Assembly: GCA_016185605.1 (NCBI GenBank)
Contig: JACPNG010000002.1
Location: 1-44,872, forward strand
Direction of reading: 5' to 3'
Source of the DNA: Candidatus Woesearchaeota archaeon
GTDB lineage: Archaea > Nanobdellota > Nanobdellia > SCGC-AAA011-G17 > JACPNG01
Length of the DNA: 44,872 nucleotides
A model generated the notes under the pieces. It did not search any database. It was given only the letters and a program-made list of their open reading frames with translations, and was not told the origin of the DNA. The translations under genes were made by a program, and so were the position numbers. This document shows positions 7,062 through 14,724 of the stretch, in pieces (the stretch's first letter is position 1; every line of letters starts with the position of its first letter).

Positions 7062-7370
7062 ATGATATCAAATAATAAGTATAAATTATTAGCAAAGGAA
7101 AGGATAAATATTCTTTTCAACCAAGCTAATGAAATTTTCAATAAAGACCCTAAATTAGCAGACAGATATGTGATATTAGCCAGAAAAATAGCAATGAAAG
7201 CAAGAATAGGAATTCCAAAAGAGCTAAAAAGAAAATTCTGCAAGCACTGCTATTCCTACTTAAAGCCGGGATTTAACTGCAGAGTTAGGACAAGAGACAA
7301 AAAAATTATTTATTATTGTATGAACTGCAAGAAATATACAAAAATAGCAATTAAGCGAAACATTAATTAA
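7062..7370 (+). CDS. rnp4: Ribonuclease P protein component 4 (Rpp21)
   Basis: Protein subunit of archaeal RNase P, which trims tRNA 5' ends. The N-terminal helices contain LADRYVILARKIAMKARIGIP, the family signature, and the zinc ribbon has CKHC and CMNC pairs separated by RVRTRDKKIIYY. At 102 residues the length is normal. Confidence 0.93.
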   Translation: MISNNKYKLLAKERINILFNQANEIFNKDPKLADRYVILARKIAMKARIGIPKELKRKFCKHCYSYLKPGFNCRVRTRDKKIIYYCMNCKKYTKIAIKRNIN

Positions 7371-7391
7371 ACAAAAGCATTTTATAATTAA

Positions 7392-7871
7392 ATGAAAAGA
7401 AGAGGCCAGCTTTTATCTGAACCATTTGTATTTGTCTTTGCATTAATTGTTGGAGCAACGATATTAATATGGGGCATGTATTATGTTTTAAAATTAAACG
7501 AGGTTGGCGAATCTGTTGAACTAACTAGTTTTGTAAATACATTAAGAAAAGATGTTGAATCGTATTATTATTTAGATGAAGGATCTAGTAAATTAATAAC
7601 TATAAAACTTCCAGGCAAAATAGATTTCTTATGCGTTAAAGGGGAAGGACAATTAAGCAATAATGAAATATTGAATAAATATCCTGGATTTGATTTCATA
7701 CTTGAGAATAATGACAAGAATGTTTTTTTTGCTCCAATAAACGCTTACAGAGTCACAATATACAACATAGAAAACTTAAAACCAGCTGGAAAAAATCCTT
7801 TATGCCTCAAAAATAACGAGAAAACAAAATTGACAACAAAATCAAATTATGTTGAAATAAGCAGTTCTTAA
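7392..7871 (+). CDS. Pilin-like membrane-anchored protein with K/R-G-Q N-terminus
   Basis: Function not assigned. It begins MKRRGQLLSEPFVFVFALIVG: a short basic head, Gly-Gln, then a membrane helix, and about 125 residues outside. The same head and helix plan occurs at 38711-40339 (MQKKGQTTL) and 43461-44279 (MQKRGQITL). The arrangement resembles a type IV pilin (class III) signal, but cleavage is unproven. The start codon is 21 bases after the RNase P gene, so the two may form one transcript. Confidence 0.7.
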   Translation: MKRRGQLLSEPFVFVFALIVGATILIWGMYYVLKLNEVGESVELTSFVNTLRKDVESYYYLDEGSSKLITIKLPGKIDFLCVKGEGQLSNNEILNKYPGFDFILENNDKNVFFAPINAYRVTIYNIENLKPAGKNPLCLKNNEKTKLTTKSNYVEISSS

Positions 7872-7927
7872 TATTTATTTTTTAGTATAACAAAACTTAT
7901 ATATAAGCCGAATCTACGTCGAATAAA

Positions 7928-8341
7928 GTGACAAAAGGATCATATAATAAAGTTAGTACTTTAGATGATATAGCAAAAGATATTGATCGTTCTGGGATAA
8001 GGTTTGTTGAAGAGAATGGAAGATTAAATCATATTACAGCAAACGGGAATGGAAAGATTTCTCTTGAGCAAAGTCAGTATATTTTTCTGGAAAAATTTCC
8101 TTTACTTAAATTAGGAGATAAAATAATTTTAGATCTTAAAAGTCCTATTTATAGTGATGTAGTTGGGGTTTATGAAGCCAAAAATGTAGCTATAAAAGAG
8201 GATGGCAAAGGAAAAGAGTTAACAGTATATGAACTAAAGCTTATCCACAAACCAACTGATGATGAATTAAAGGAATTTCCTATTTCTTTAGCAAATATTA
8301 TAGGTCAAGAAACAAAATATTACCGTGCGACATATTATTAG
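7928..8341 (+). CDS. Hypothetical protein, 137 residues
   Basis: Not recognised. A soluble, mixed alpha/beta protein, starting with GTG at 7928. A TATA-like CTTATATATAAG lies about 22-33 bases upstream, which supports this start on a leaderless transcript. The middle KLGDKIILDLKSPIYSDVVG and VYEAKNVAIKEDGK read like a beta-barrel. Its stop overlaps the stop of the convergent metallopeptidase gene by 4 bases. Confidence 0.65.
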   Translation: MTKGSYNKVSTLDDIAKDIDRSGIRFVEENGRLNHITANGNGKISLEQSQYIFLEKFPLLKLGDKIILDLKSPIYSDVVGVYEAKNVAIKEDGKGKELTVYELKLIHKPTDDELKEFPISLANIIGQETKYYRATYY

Positions 8342-8757
8342 TCTTTTTTTATTTCTTCATATAATTTAGACCATTCTTCTTTAATCCATTTTCTTTCTAA
8401 TTTCAGTAATCCATAATATCCTCTTCTTCTTAATTCTTTGTTTACTACTCCGCCTTTATGGGGATGTTTGTATAATTTTTTATGAGGACTGTTAAACCCA
8501 TGCGCATAATGGACTAATTCATGGGCAATTGTAAGATTTATTATATAAGACGGAATTCTCAAATCCTTAAATAAGGAATTTACTGCTATTTCTGTGTCCT
8601 TGTTTTTTAATAGTTTTATATGGCCGAATTTATTCTTCCATTTTCCTTTGAATCTTATTATGACGTTATTTTTCTTTTCAACTTCTGGAAATAAAGAATA
8701 CCATACTTTGCTCATCTTATCATTAAGCCAGTTATCATCCCTCATTATATTATCCAT
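8338..8757 (-). CDS. SprT-like zinc metallopeptidase
   Basis: A small 139-residue zinc peptidase domain. The HELVH motif at residues 79-83 gives two zinc-binding His and the catalytic Glu, and the downstream HPHKGGVVNKELRRRGYY could supply a third ligand. The layout (IAVNSLFKDLRIPS before, HELVHYAHG after) is that of SprT/Spartan-like domains, some of which cut DNA-protein crosslinks. The role here is unproven. It is the last gene of the long minus-strand translation cluster, 32 bases after Rpo10. Confidence 0.7.
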   Translation of the reverse strand: MDNIMRDDNWLNDKMSKVWYSLFPEVEKKNNVIIRFKGKWKNKFGHIKLLKNKDTEIAVNSLFKDLRIPSYIINLTIAHELVHYAHGFNSPHKKLYKHPHKGGVVNKELRRRGYYGLLKLERKWIKEEWSKLYEEIKKD

Positions 8758-8789
8758 AAAAAGAATCAGAATAAGAAATATAAAAATAT

Positions 8790-8984
8790 TTAGCTTTTTT
8801 TGAACTGCATTATTGTATCAATTAATTCAACATGCCCCATGAATACAGCTCTGCAGCAATATCTGTCTAATCCTAAATCATCAAGAACTTTTTTCTTGGG
8901 TTCTGATTTGGATCTCTCTATAAATTCCTCATACAAATGCGCTATCGGCTTTCCGCAGCTCATGCATCTTATTGGTATTATCAT
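8790..8984 (-). CDS. rpoN: RNA polymerase subunit Rpo10 (RpoN)
   Basis: Zinc-binding RNA polymerase subunit, homologous to Rpb10. The 64 residues start MIIPIRCMSCGKPIAHLYEE, and the second half has LGLDRYCCRAVFMGHVELID, giving the family's CxxC and CC ligands. It starts 2 bases after the uS9 stop codon, the normal archaeal order uL13-uS9-Rpo10. RpoK and uS2, often next, do not follow here. Confidence 0.96.
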   Translation of the reverse strand: MIIPIRCMSCGKPIAHLYEEFIERSKSEPKKKVLDDLGLDRYCCRAVFMGHVELIDTIMQFKKS

Positions 8985-8986
8985 TT

Positions 8987-9391
8987 TTAACGATATGACT
9001 TCTGTCTCTTTGCCCTTGGCTTAGAATCATTTGGTTTGGAAGGTTCTGCCTGCCTTATATCTGCAACCAGCAAATGCCTGTCATAATCCAAAAAAGTCTT
9101 TCTTAATTCTTTGCTTCCTGAAAATTCAACTAATCCTTTTGCTATAGCTAATCTGGCAGCTTCGCCCTGGGCCTGCCATCCCCCGCCATTGACATTTACA
9201 TTAATATTAATCTTATTTGACATCTCTCCTGCTAACTGCAACGGCTCCATAATTTTATACCTTGCTAATTCAGGCTTATAAATATTTAATAATACACTGT
9301 TTATTCTTATAACTCCTTTTCCAGATTTTAAAGTCGCTCTTGCTACTGCTGTTTTTCTCCTTCCAGATGCATGAACAACCTTAGCTGCCAT
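8987..9391 (-). CDS. rps9: Ribosomal protein uS9
   Basis: Small-subunit protein whose C-terminal tail reaches the P-site tRNA. The signature ASGRRKTAVARATLKSGKG is at the start, GGGWQAQGEAARLAIAKGL is in the middle, and the protein ends RAKRQKSYR. It overlaps uL13 by 11 bases. Confidence 0.96.
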   Translation of the reverse strand: MAAKVVHASGRRKTAVARATLKSGKGVIRINSVLLNIYKPELARYKIMEPLQLAGEMSNKININVNVNGGGWQAQGEAARLAIAKGLVEFSGSKELRKTFLDYDRHLLVADIRQAEPSKPNDSKPRAKRQKSYR

Positions 9392-9803
9392 AATTTTTTG
9401 CCCCCATATATTTTGACAATTCCTTTACAGTCATATAGTTTATATGGCGTTTGGATAATTTAGCATTATCTATTGTTTCTAATTTCTTGTCTTTTAAATC
9501 TTCTGGAACCCCGATATAGCATCTAATTCTTTTAAATGCTGATTTTCCTTTTTCCTGCTTATGGGGCAGCATTCCCCTTATTGCTCTCCTTACAAGTCTG
9601 TCTGGAGTCCTTGGAAAATAAGGGCCATACATTGTATCTCCCCTTCTTATTTTATTAAGGTAATTTTCGAGGATATTGACTTTATTGCCGACTATTACAG
9701 CTTTTTCTGCATTTACTACATCTATAGATTCTCCCAATAATGCTTTTTTAGCTATTACTGTGGACATCCTTCCCAAGATTAAGTTTTCTGCATTTATTAT
9801 CAT
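9381..9803 (-). CDS. rpl13: Ribosomal protein uL13
   Basis: Large-subunit protein, 140 residues. It shows LILGRMSTVIAKKALLGE, the RRGDTMYGPYFPRTPDR stretch and RAIRGMLPHK, all typical of archaeal uL13. Its ATG overlaps the TGA of the preceding small gene (ATGA). Confidence 0.96.
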   Translation of the reverse strand: MIINAENLILGRMSTVIAKKALLGESIDVVNAEKAVIVGNKVNILENYLNKIRRGDTMYGPYFPRTPDRLVRRAIRGMLPHKQEKGKSAFKRIRCYIGVPEDLKDKKLETIDNAKLSKRHINYMTVKELSKYMGAKNYGS

Positions 9804-10027
9804 AATATTTTACCTTCAGCTAACTTTACCGGTATTCTATTATCTCTTAATATATATCTTCCAAGAGCATCACATAATTGATACATTATATTATGATAAT
9901 GATAGCTTAATTCTCCATCAACTTCCAATGTTTTTGAATAAGATATTGCATCTCTAAACAACATATCGCTATAATGCTTTTTTTTCTCTTTTACAACCTC
10001 TCTTAATCTATCAACTAAACTTGGCAT
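9800..10027 (-). CDS. Unknown 75-residue protein inside the ribosomal cluster
   Basis: Not recognised. It is soluble, largely helical and charged: MPSLVDRLREVVKEKKKHY, then SYHYHNIMYQLCDALGRYIL and the end NRIPVKLAEGKIL. It lies between eL18 and uL13, which are usually adjacent in archaea. It starts 1 base after the eL18 stop and its TGA overlaps the uL13 ATG, so it is fully embedded in the transcript and probably translationally coupled. A ribosome-linked role is inferred from position only. Confidence 0.75.
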   Translation of the reverse strand: MPSLVDRLREVVKEKKKHYSDMLFRDAISYSKTLEVDGELSYHYHNIMYQLCDALGRYILRDNRIPVKLAEGKIL

Positions 10028-10028
10028 T

Positions 10029-10388
10029 TTATCCCCCTATAATCCTGACTTTGGATCCTTTTGGATTTTCTTTTATTAATTCTTTGATTGTTATTGCTTT
10101 TCCTTTTTTATTGATTTTATCTCTTGCTAGCTTTGAAAAATTTAACGCTGCAATTGTAATTTTTTTGTTTAGATCTCCAGAAGATAAAACCTTTCCTGGA
10201 ACCAAGGCTGTTTCATTTTCTTTTGTATTCTTATCTAGCTTCCATAAATTAACAGAAGGATATCTTCTGGTTGATTTTTCTAAATCTCTAGCTATCCTTT
10301 TCCATAATTTGACATTCTCCTTATTAGATAAAACTTTTAATTCCTGTATTAAACTTATTAACTGCGGATTTGTTTTTTGCCTTTCCAT
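10029..10388 (-). CDS. rpl18e: Ribosomal protein eL18
   Basis: Large-subunit protein, 119 residues. It shows MERQKTNPQLISLIQELK, the VNLWKLDK segment, LVPGKVLSSGDL and the end KGSKVRIIGG, all family features. The ATG is 8 bases after the 3' end of tRNA-Leu, so the 5' end of its mRNA is probably made by tRNA processing. No Shine-Dalgarno sequence fits in that gap. Confidence 0.95.
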   Translation of the reverse strand: MERQKTNPQLISLIQELKVLSNKENVKLWKRIARDLEKSTRRYPSVNLWKLDKNTKENETALVPGKVLSSGDLNKKITIAALNFSKLARDKINKKGKAITIKELIKENPKGSKVRIIGG

Positions 10389-10396
10389 TTTTTTAT

Positions 10397-10480
10397 TGCG
10401 GGAGACAGGACTCGAACCTGCGTAGGCACTAAGCCATACGGTCCTTAGCCGTACCCGTTTGACCGCTCCGGCACTCCCGC
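10397..10480 (-). tRNA. tRNA-Leu with anticodon AAG
   Basis: An 84-base class II tRNA. The acceptor GCGGGAG pairs with CTCCCGC, discriminator A. The D stem is CCG/CGG, the T arm GCAGG-TTCGAGT-CCTGT, and a long variable arm GGC-TTAGT-GCC identifies Leu with A73. The anticodon stem TACGG/CCGTA is perfect and encloses CTAAGGA, so the anticodon reads AAG. A34 is very rare in archaea. The gene sits between rpo3 and eL18, a place where other archaea (for example haloarchaea) also carry a tRNA-Leu. Confidence 0.9.
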
Positions 10481-10513
10481 ATACAGCAGAAGTACTAGAA
10501 GCTTATTTAAAAA

Positions 10514-11299
10514 TCATTTGATTTTCTTAATCTCATCTGTAAAGTCATCTAATTTTTCATCCATGACTTCAACTGCTTTTTCTAATATCTCATTGTGTTT
10601 AAGCTGTCCCCATGATTCAAGATTGACTATAAAATCCTCATTACTTCCTTTAACGCTGATTACATTCTCTCCCAATAAATCAACGCAGGCCATGCACAAA
10701 ATGCATTTATCCATATCATGGACCTTTAACTGCTTATTTTCTGCCCTGAATACTTTTGTCGGGCATACTTTGACAGCCTCTGTAACTCCTGATGCATTTG
10801 GCTTTGAGATGTTTATATTAGGATACCCCTGATACCACATTAATCCAGGAGAAAACTTAGCATGCTGTTTACCAGTTCCTAAAACTGCTGTTGCCTCTAA
10901 TTTTAATTCTTGGTTTTTATCTAATTTCACTATAACAGTTTTTGGATATACTGGCTTGACTTTTGGATCTTTTGATTTTAAGTCTTCAGCATAAACAGTA
11001 CATGGGCCTTTGCAATCTAAAGTTAATAATAATTCTGTTGTAGAAGATTTTTTTGATTTAGATTCTGTCTTCAATGAGTAAGATTTTAAGTCTGTCTTTA
11101 ATACAACTAATCCCAATCTATGGGCTAATATCTCATCATATAAAGCAGAACTATTTTTTATGAATTTTACTGTATCAATAGCCATTGTAGGAACATTGCT
11201 TGTAATATTTCTTCTTAATGTGTTAACAAAAACATTATCTGTATTTTTTATGATAAAGCTTACTTTTTCTTTGTCCTTGTTTAAAAGTTTGATGTCCAT
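10514..11299 (-). CDS. rpoD: RNA polymerase subunit Rpo3 (RpoD), iron-sulfur type
   Basis: Assembly-platform subunit of RNA polymerase, homologous to Rpb3 and bacterial alpha. The N-terminal part has FVNTLRRNITSNVPTMAID, and KFSPGLMWYQGYP lies before the insert domain. The insert keeps four cysteines (C179, C199, C202, C205) in VCPTKVF and KCILCMAC, enough for one 4Fe-4S cluster. The C-terminal dimerisation helix ends the 261-residue protein. It follows orf144 by 5 bases. Confidence 0.95.
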   Translation of the reverse strand: MDIKLLNKDKEKVSFIIKNTDNVFVNTLRRNITSNVPTMAIDTVKFIKNSSALYDEILAHRLGLVVLKTDLKSYSLKTESKSKKSSTTELLLTLDCKGPCTVYAEDLKSKDPKVKPVYPKTVIVKLDKNQELKLEATAVLGTGKQHAKFSPGLMWYQGYPNINISKPNASGVTEAVKVCPTKVFRAENKQLKVHDMDKCILCMACVDLLGENVISVKGSNEDFIVNLESWGQLKHNEILEKAVEVMDEKLDDFTDEIKKIK

Positions 11300-11304
11300 T
11301 TTTG

Positions 11305-11739
11305 TTATTTCCTTACCCTATATCTTACATGGTATTGTGCCAAAGTTTCAAGATTCTCTCGATCAAGTAAAGGGGGGGCATTACTTTGCTCATCTAATGA
11401 TTCAAGTACCATTAATGCTCCAATCTCTAATAAATATTTAAAATCATGTCGCTTAGCTAATTCCTCAAGAGGATCACGATGATTAAGACCATGTTCATTA
11501 AGAATTTTATAGATTCTTCTTTTTAATTCTCCCATACTTAACATTTTTTCTACACTTGAAGTTATATATGGATGAAATGTAAAATGAATTTTTCCATCTC
11601 TATGATAAAACTCACCTATAATATTACCATCAAATTCTTCATTAGCTTTTACAATATAATGTAATCCTTCCTCCTTTGTCTCAATACTTAAATGTGGAAC
11701 ACCACCAAGATGTTCAACTAAACTTTTTATAATTGTCAT
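11305..11739 (-). CDS. Unknown 144-residue protein between uS11 and Rpo3
   Basis: Not recognised. A soluble protein: the first 60 residues alternate short beta-like stretches (LSIETKEEGLHYIVKANEEF, GNIIGEFYHRDGKIHFTFHP), and a helical second half includes KRRIYKILNEHGLNHRDPLEELAKRHDF. It lies between uS11 (5 bases upstream) and Rpo3 (5 bases downstream), two genes that are nearly always adjacent in archaea. It must be expressed with them. I see no known RNA-binding motif. Confidence 0.75.
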   Translation of the reverse strand: MTIIKSLVEHLGGVPHLSIETKEEGLHYIVKANEEFDGNIIGEFYHRDGKIHFTFHPYITSSVEKMLSMGELKRRIYKILNEHGLNHRDPLEELAKRHDFKYLLEIGALMVLESLDEQSNAPPLLDRENLETLAQYHVRYRVRK

Positions 11740-11744
11740 ATTAT

Positions 11745-12146
11745 TTATACCCTTCTTCCCCTCCTCGCGTGTGATTTTCTACAACCGCCATGAGGTAATT
11801 TAGTAACATCTTCTATTACTCCGATTCTTAATCCTGCCCTTGATAATGATCTTACAGCTGCCTGTGCTCCAGGTCCTGGCTGGGTTGGGCCTTCATGTCC
11901 GCCTGGCGCCCTAATCTTGATATGAACTCCTGAAATTCCTTTTTCCAATGCCCCTTCAGCAGCTCTCTTGGCAGCGCCCATTGCAGCTGTTGGAGATGAT
12001 TCTAATCTATGGGCTTTTACCATCATCCCGCCAGAGCCCTTTGAGATTGTCTCTGCTCCAGACAGGTCTGTTATGTGAATAATAGTATTATTATAGCTAG
12101 CGTAAATATGCGCTACTCCCCATCTATACTGCTGCTGTTGGCTCAT
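11745..12146 (-). CDS. rps11: Ribosomal protein uS11
   Basis: Small-subunit platform protein, 133 residues. It shows [43 protein letters not shown] and the basic end [14 protein letters not shown]. It overlaps the end of uS4 by 23 bases. Confidence 0.97.
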   Translation of the reverse strand: MSQQQQYRWGVAHIYASYNNTIIHITDLSGAETISKGSGGMMVKAHRLESSPTAAMGAAKRAAEGALEKGISGVHIKIRAPGGHEGPTQPGPGAQAAVRSLSRAGLRIGVIEDVTKLPHGGCRKSHARRGRRV

Positions 12147-12684
12147 TTGCTTTCTCCTTTGCTAATTTTTCCTCTCTAATCCTTTCAGGATGTTCTGGAT
12201 TGAATAAAGAAGAGTTTGAGATGAAACTTAATTTAGCCTCTTCTTCTTTTTTGACTAGATAAGACGGAACTGATATTTTTTTATTATCTACCAGAATATG
12301 GCCGTGAATTATGAATTGCCTTGACTGATTCATTGTCCTGGCTAAATCTTTTCTATAAACTATTGTCTGCAATCTCCTTTCTAATAATGCCTTTATGTTT
12401 AATCCAAGAATATCATCTAATCTAGAATCTTTATTTAATAATCCTAGCTTAGATAATTTTTCAATCAATAATTTCTCCTCTTTTCTTGCTTGCTCTGTTC
12501 TTGAAGCTATTAATTTTTTTGCCTGCGATCTGAACTTTCTCAATAATGAATCAATTCTCCAGATTTCTTTCTTGTTTTTCAATCCATATTCATTGAATAT
12601 TTTCTTTTCTTCCTCTATTCTATTAGCTTGCCATGGATGCAATGGAGTGCTGTATTTTTTCCTTTGCTTTTTTATGCTTCCCAT
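12124..12684 (-). CDS. rps4: Ribosomal protein uS4
   Basis: Small-subunit assembly protein, 186 residues. The start [18 protein letters not shown], the S4 RNA-binding domain with [18 protein letters not shown] and [20 protein letters not shown] identify it. It starts directly after the uS13 stop codon. The C-terminal tail past residue 170 is Glu/Lys rich and somewhat extended. Confidence 0.97.
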   Translation of the reverse strand: MGSIKKQRKKYSTPLHPWQANRIEEEKKIFNEYGLKNKKEIWRIDSLLRKFRSQAKKLIASRTEQARKEEKLLIEKLSKLGLLNKDSRLDDILGLNIKALLERRLQTIVYRKDLARTMNQSRQFIIHGHILVDNKKISVPSYLVKKEEEAKLSFISNSSLFNPEHPERIREEKLAKEKANEPTAAV

Positions 12685-13149
12685 TTATACCTTTCCCTTC
12701 TTAGCTGATTTTACTTTTTTAACCCCGACAGCCCTTCCTTTTCTAAAGTGAGCTCTTGTTCTCTGCCCCCTTACTGGCTGTCCGATTCCATGCCTTATTC
12801 CCTTGTAGCTTTTTATCTCCTTAAATCTTCTGATGTCAAAATCCCTTATTAATTTTATCTCAGAAGACAGTAAATGCCTGTCTTCTCCTGTGTCAAAATC
12901 CCTTCTTCTGTTATAAAGCCATGTAGGAATTTTATATTTTGAAGGATTTCTTATTATATCCTCGATTAATTTGAGTTTTTCATCTTCTAAATTCCCAACC
13001 TTAATATTCTTGTCTACATCTGCTATGGTGCAGACAATATTGGCAAACATATAACTAATCCCTTTTACTTTTCTTATAGCATGATAAACTTGCTTATTGC
13101 CATCTAAGTCAGCATCTACGAATCTTATTAATTGCTTAAATTCAGGCAT
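12685..13149 (-). CDS. rps13: Ribosomal protein uS13
   Basis: Small-subunit head protein that contacts tRNA. The 154 residues show LIRFVDADLDGNKQVYHAIR, KGISYMFANIVC, the helix-two-turn-helix region, and the end YKGIRHGIGQPVRGQRTR with AHFRKGRAVGVKK. It heads the second part of the cluster and has its own TATA box. Confidence 0.97.
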   Translation of the reverse strand: MPEFKQLIRFVDADLDGNKQVYHAIRKVKGISYMFANIVCTIADVDKNIKVGNLEDEKLKLIEDIIRNPSKYKIPTWLYNRRRDFDTGEDRHLLSSEIKLIRDFDIRRFKEIKSYKGIRHGIGQPVRGQRTRAHFRKGRAVGVKKVKSAKKGKV

Positions 13150-13170
13150 TTTCAGAATATCCTAATTTGT

Positions 13171-13179
13171 ATTTATAAA
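13171..13179 (-). promoter_or_regulatory. TATA box driving the uS13 operon
   Basis: On the minus strand CTTTATAAAT lies 22-30 bases before the uS13 ATG and just after the DUF655 stop. This predicts a separate, nearly leaderless transcript beginning at uS13 and running to Rpo10 or beyond. Confidence 0.55.
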
Positions 13180-13181
13180 GC

Positions 13182-13730
13182 TTATCCTGTAAAGATTTTA
13201 TGCTTGTCTTCATTGTTTATTTCCATTAATATTCTTTTTATTACTGCTTGTTTAGGATCAGGAAGCAATTTGACTCTTTGCCTTATATCTTCGAAACTCT
13301 CAAACGGCTTTTCTTTTCTGGCTTCCAATATTTCCCACATGTGCTTTTTTCCTATTCCTGGAACTAACTCAAGATAATGCCTTCTGGCATTTATTGGACC
13401 AGAGGTAGAAAAGAAGTCAACAAATCTCTTCTCAGAATTATCAACTAACTTATCAAGTATAAATTCTATTTCAGTTCTTGCTGTCTGCGTTAATTTATCC
13501 AAGTCTATTCTTCCAAGTATATGATGTATCTTATCACGTTTGCCCTCTCCGAGATAAACCTCTTCATTAGGCTGCAAAGAAATCCCTTTTTTAGGCACTA
13601 ATTCCAACAGGACAAAATAGACTTTTCCTATAGCTTGGGCTATTGGAGTCTTCCTGTGACTCGGCCTTGTATCCATGGGATACCCATTTGGCAGGTAATC
13701 TAATATGATTGCGTATTCTTCTTTTGCCAT
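13182..13730 (-). CDS. DUF655 protein, OB-fold plus helix-hairpin-helix
   Basis: A 182-residue archaeal nucleic-acid-binding protein of unknown exact role. The first half carries YAIILDYLPNGYPMDTRPSH and reads like the OB-like domain, and the second half has LELVPGIGKKHMWEILEARK, a helix-hairpin-helix. Genes of this family lie after eL21-Rpo4 in many archaea, as here, which suggests work on rRNA or with the ribosome. Confidence 0.9.
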   Translation of the reverse strand: MAKEEYAIILDYLPNGYPMDTRPSHRKTPIAQAIGKVYFVLLELVPKKGISLQPNEEVYLGEGKRDKIHHILGRIDLDKLTQTARTEIEFILDKLVDNSEKRFVDFFSTSGPINARRHYLELVPGIGKKHMWEILEARKEKPFESFEDIRQRVKLLPDPKQAVIKRILMEINNEDKHKIFTG

Positions 13731-13748
13731 TTTCTCCTGTTTTAGCTA

Positions 13749-14087
13749 TCATTCTTGAATTACTTTTAGTATATTATCTAAGTCTTCCTGTTTTATTGTT
13801 ATATTGTCTCCGCTGAATAATATTTTTAGACTGTCAATATCATTGGGCATTATATCTAATATTTTTGTTATGTGCCTTTCTCTTAATCTTGAGATGCTTA
13901 AAGCAATTATTTTTTTCTTTAATTCCTCATTTTTTTTATTTTCTTTTGTGACAAAAATATCTAAATACTCCTTGACTTTTTTTGCCCTGAAGTTTAATTC
14001 CTTGTCTCTTTTTTCTATTCCATCTAACTTCTTCTTCATCTCCATCATTGTGATTGGAACTTCATTTATTACTGTTATTTCTGGCAT
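13749..14087 (-). CDS. rpoF: RNA polymerase subunit Rpo4 (RpoF)
   Basis: Stalk subunit of RNA polymerase, homologous to Rpb4; it pairs with Rpo7. The 112 residues begin with a short beta strand (EITVINEVPITMMEMKKKL) and continue as a helical HRDC-like domain ending ITIKQEDLDNILKVIQE. It sits 1 base after the eL21 stop codon, with a GGGGGG ribosome-binding stretch overlapping that stop. The order eL21-Rpo4-DUF655 confirms the assignment. Confidence 0.9.
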   Translation of the reverse strand: MPEITVINEVPITMMEMKKKLDGIEKRDKELNFRAKKVKEYLDIFVTKENKKNEELKKKIIALSISRLRERHITKILDIMPNDIDSLKILFSGDNITIKQEDLDNILKVIQE

Positions 14088-14088
14088 T

Positions 14089-14379
14089 TTATACCCCCCT
14101 CAGATGAACTGGATGGACTATTAATGTCTTTGATTTTGAGCCGTCTTTTATCTGTATTTTATAGCAATTGCCCTGTTTCTTTATTACATGGCCGACTTTT
14201 CCGTGAAATCTTGGAAAATACATCCCTTTTTGGATGCTTGGCTCTGCTTTAAGGTAGACTTTATCGCCTTCATTAAAATTCTTGAAGTAGTCTTTTATTC
14301 TTATGACTCCCCTTAATGCCTTATTCTTCTTTAACTTATGCCTACTTTTCCTTCTAAAACTTCCTACTCTCTTGACCAT
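14089..14379 (-). CDS. rpl21e: Ribosomal protein eL21
   Basis: Large-subunit protein, 96 residues. It shows RVGSFRRKSRHKLKKNKALRG, then GDKVYLKAEPSIQKGMYFPRFHGKVG split over two strands, and the end LIVHPVHLRGV. It is first in its operon and has its own TATA box. Confidence 0.96.
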   Translation of the reverse strand: MVKRVGSFRRKSRHKLKKNKALRGVIRIKDYFKNFNEGDKVYLKAEPSIQKGMYFPRFHGKVGHVIKKQGNCYKIQIKDGSKSKTLIVHPVHLRGV

Positions 14380-14399
14380 GGATAAATTATTAGAAGTTA

Positions 14400-14409
14400 A
14401 TTTATAAAT
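14400..14409 (-). promoter_or_regulatory. TATA box of the eL21 operon
   Basis: GATTTATAAA on the minus strand lies 21-30 bases before the eL21 ATG. The spacing predicts a leaderless eL21-Rpo4-DUF655 transcript. Confidence 0.5.
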
Positions 14410-14413
14410 CTTT

Positions 14414-14689
14414 TTATAAGTTGTTGAGATTATTTAGAACATTATTTAGAGCCATAAACAGATTATTATCTTTTGATTCTGAATTATGAATATTATCCCC
14501 AATGACCAATTCAGCTTTTAATTCATAGCTGTCTAAACTCTCCAAGGATATTTTTAAGCTCTTATAATCTAGATTATTACTGGCAATCTTCTTTGTATAG
14601 TTGCCTACTATCTTTTTGACTATTATCAATGAGCCAGAATCCAAAGAATCAAAGCCCTCTAATTTTATATTCCCGCCAAGCTCTACCAT
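14414..14689 (-). CDS. Small conserved-looking protein, possibly S30AE-like fold
   Basis: A 91-residue soluble protein. The sequence alternates strand, helix, three strands and helix: GGNIKLEGFDSL, then SLIIVKKIVGNYTKKIAS, LKISLESLDSYELKAELVIG, and a final helix FMALNNVLNNLNNL. This order resembles ribosome hibernation factors (S30AE/HPF), but no residue signature proves it. It lies between elp3 and eL21 on the same strand. Treat the fold as a guess. Confidence 0.6.
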   Translation of the reverse strand: MVELGGNIKLEGFDSLDSGSLIIVKKIVGNYTKKIASNNLDYKSLKISLESLDSYELKAELVIGDNIHNSESKDNNLFMALNNVLNNLNNL

Positions 14690-14724
14690 TATAGCCTAAA
14701 AAAGCATTTAGAATAAATAGTTTT

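Noticed and set aside
10021-10425. A plus-strand protein of 134 residues
   Set aside because: It is antisense to eL18 and part of tRNA-Leu, with no family resemblance.
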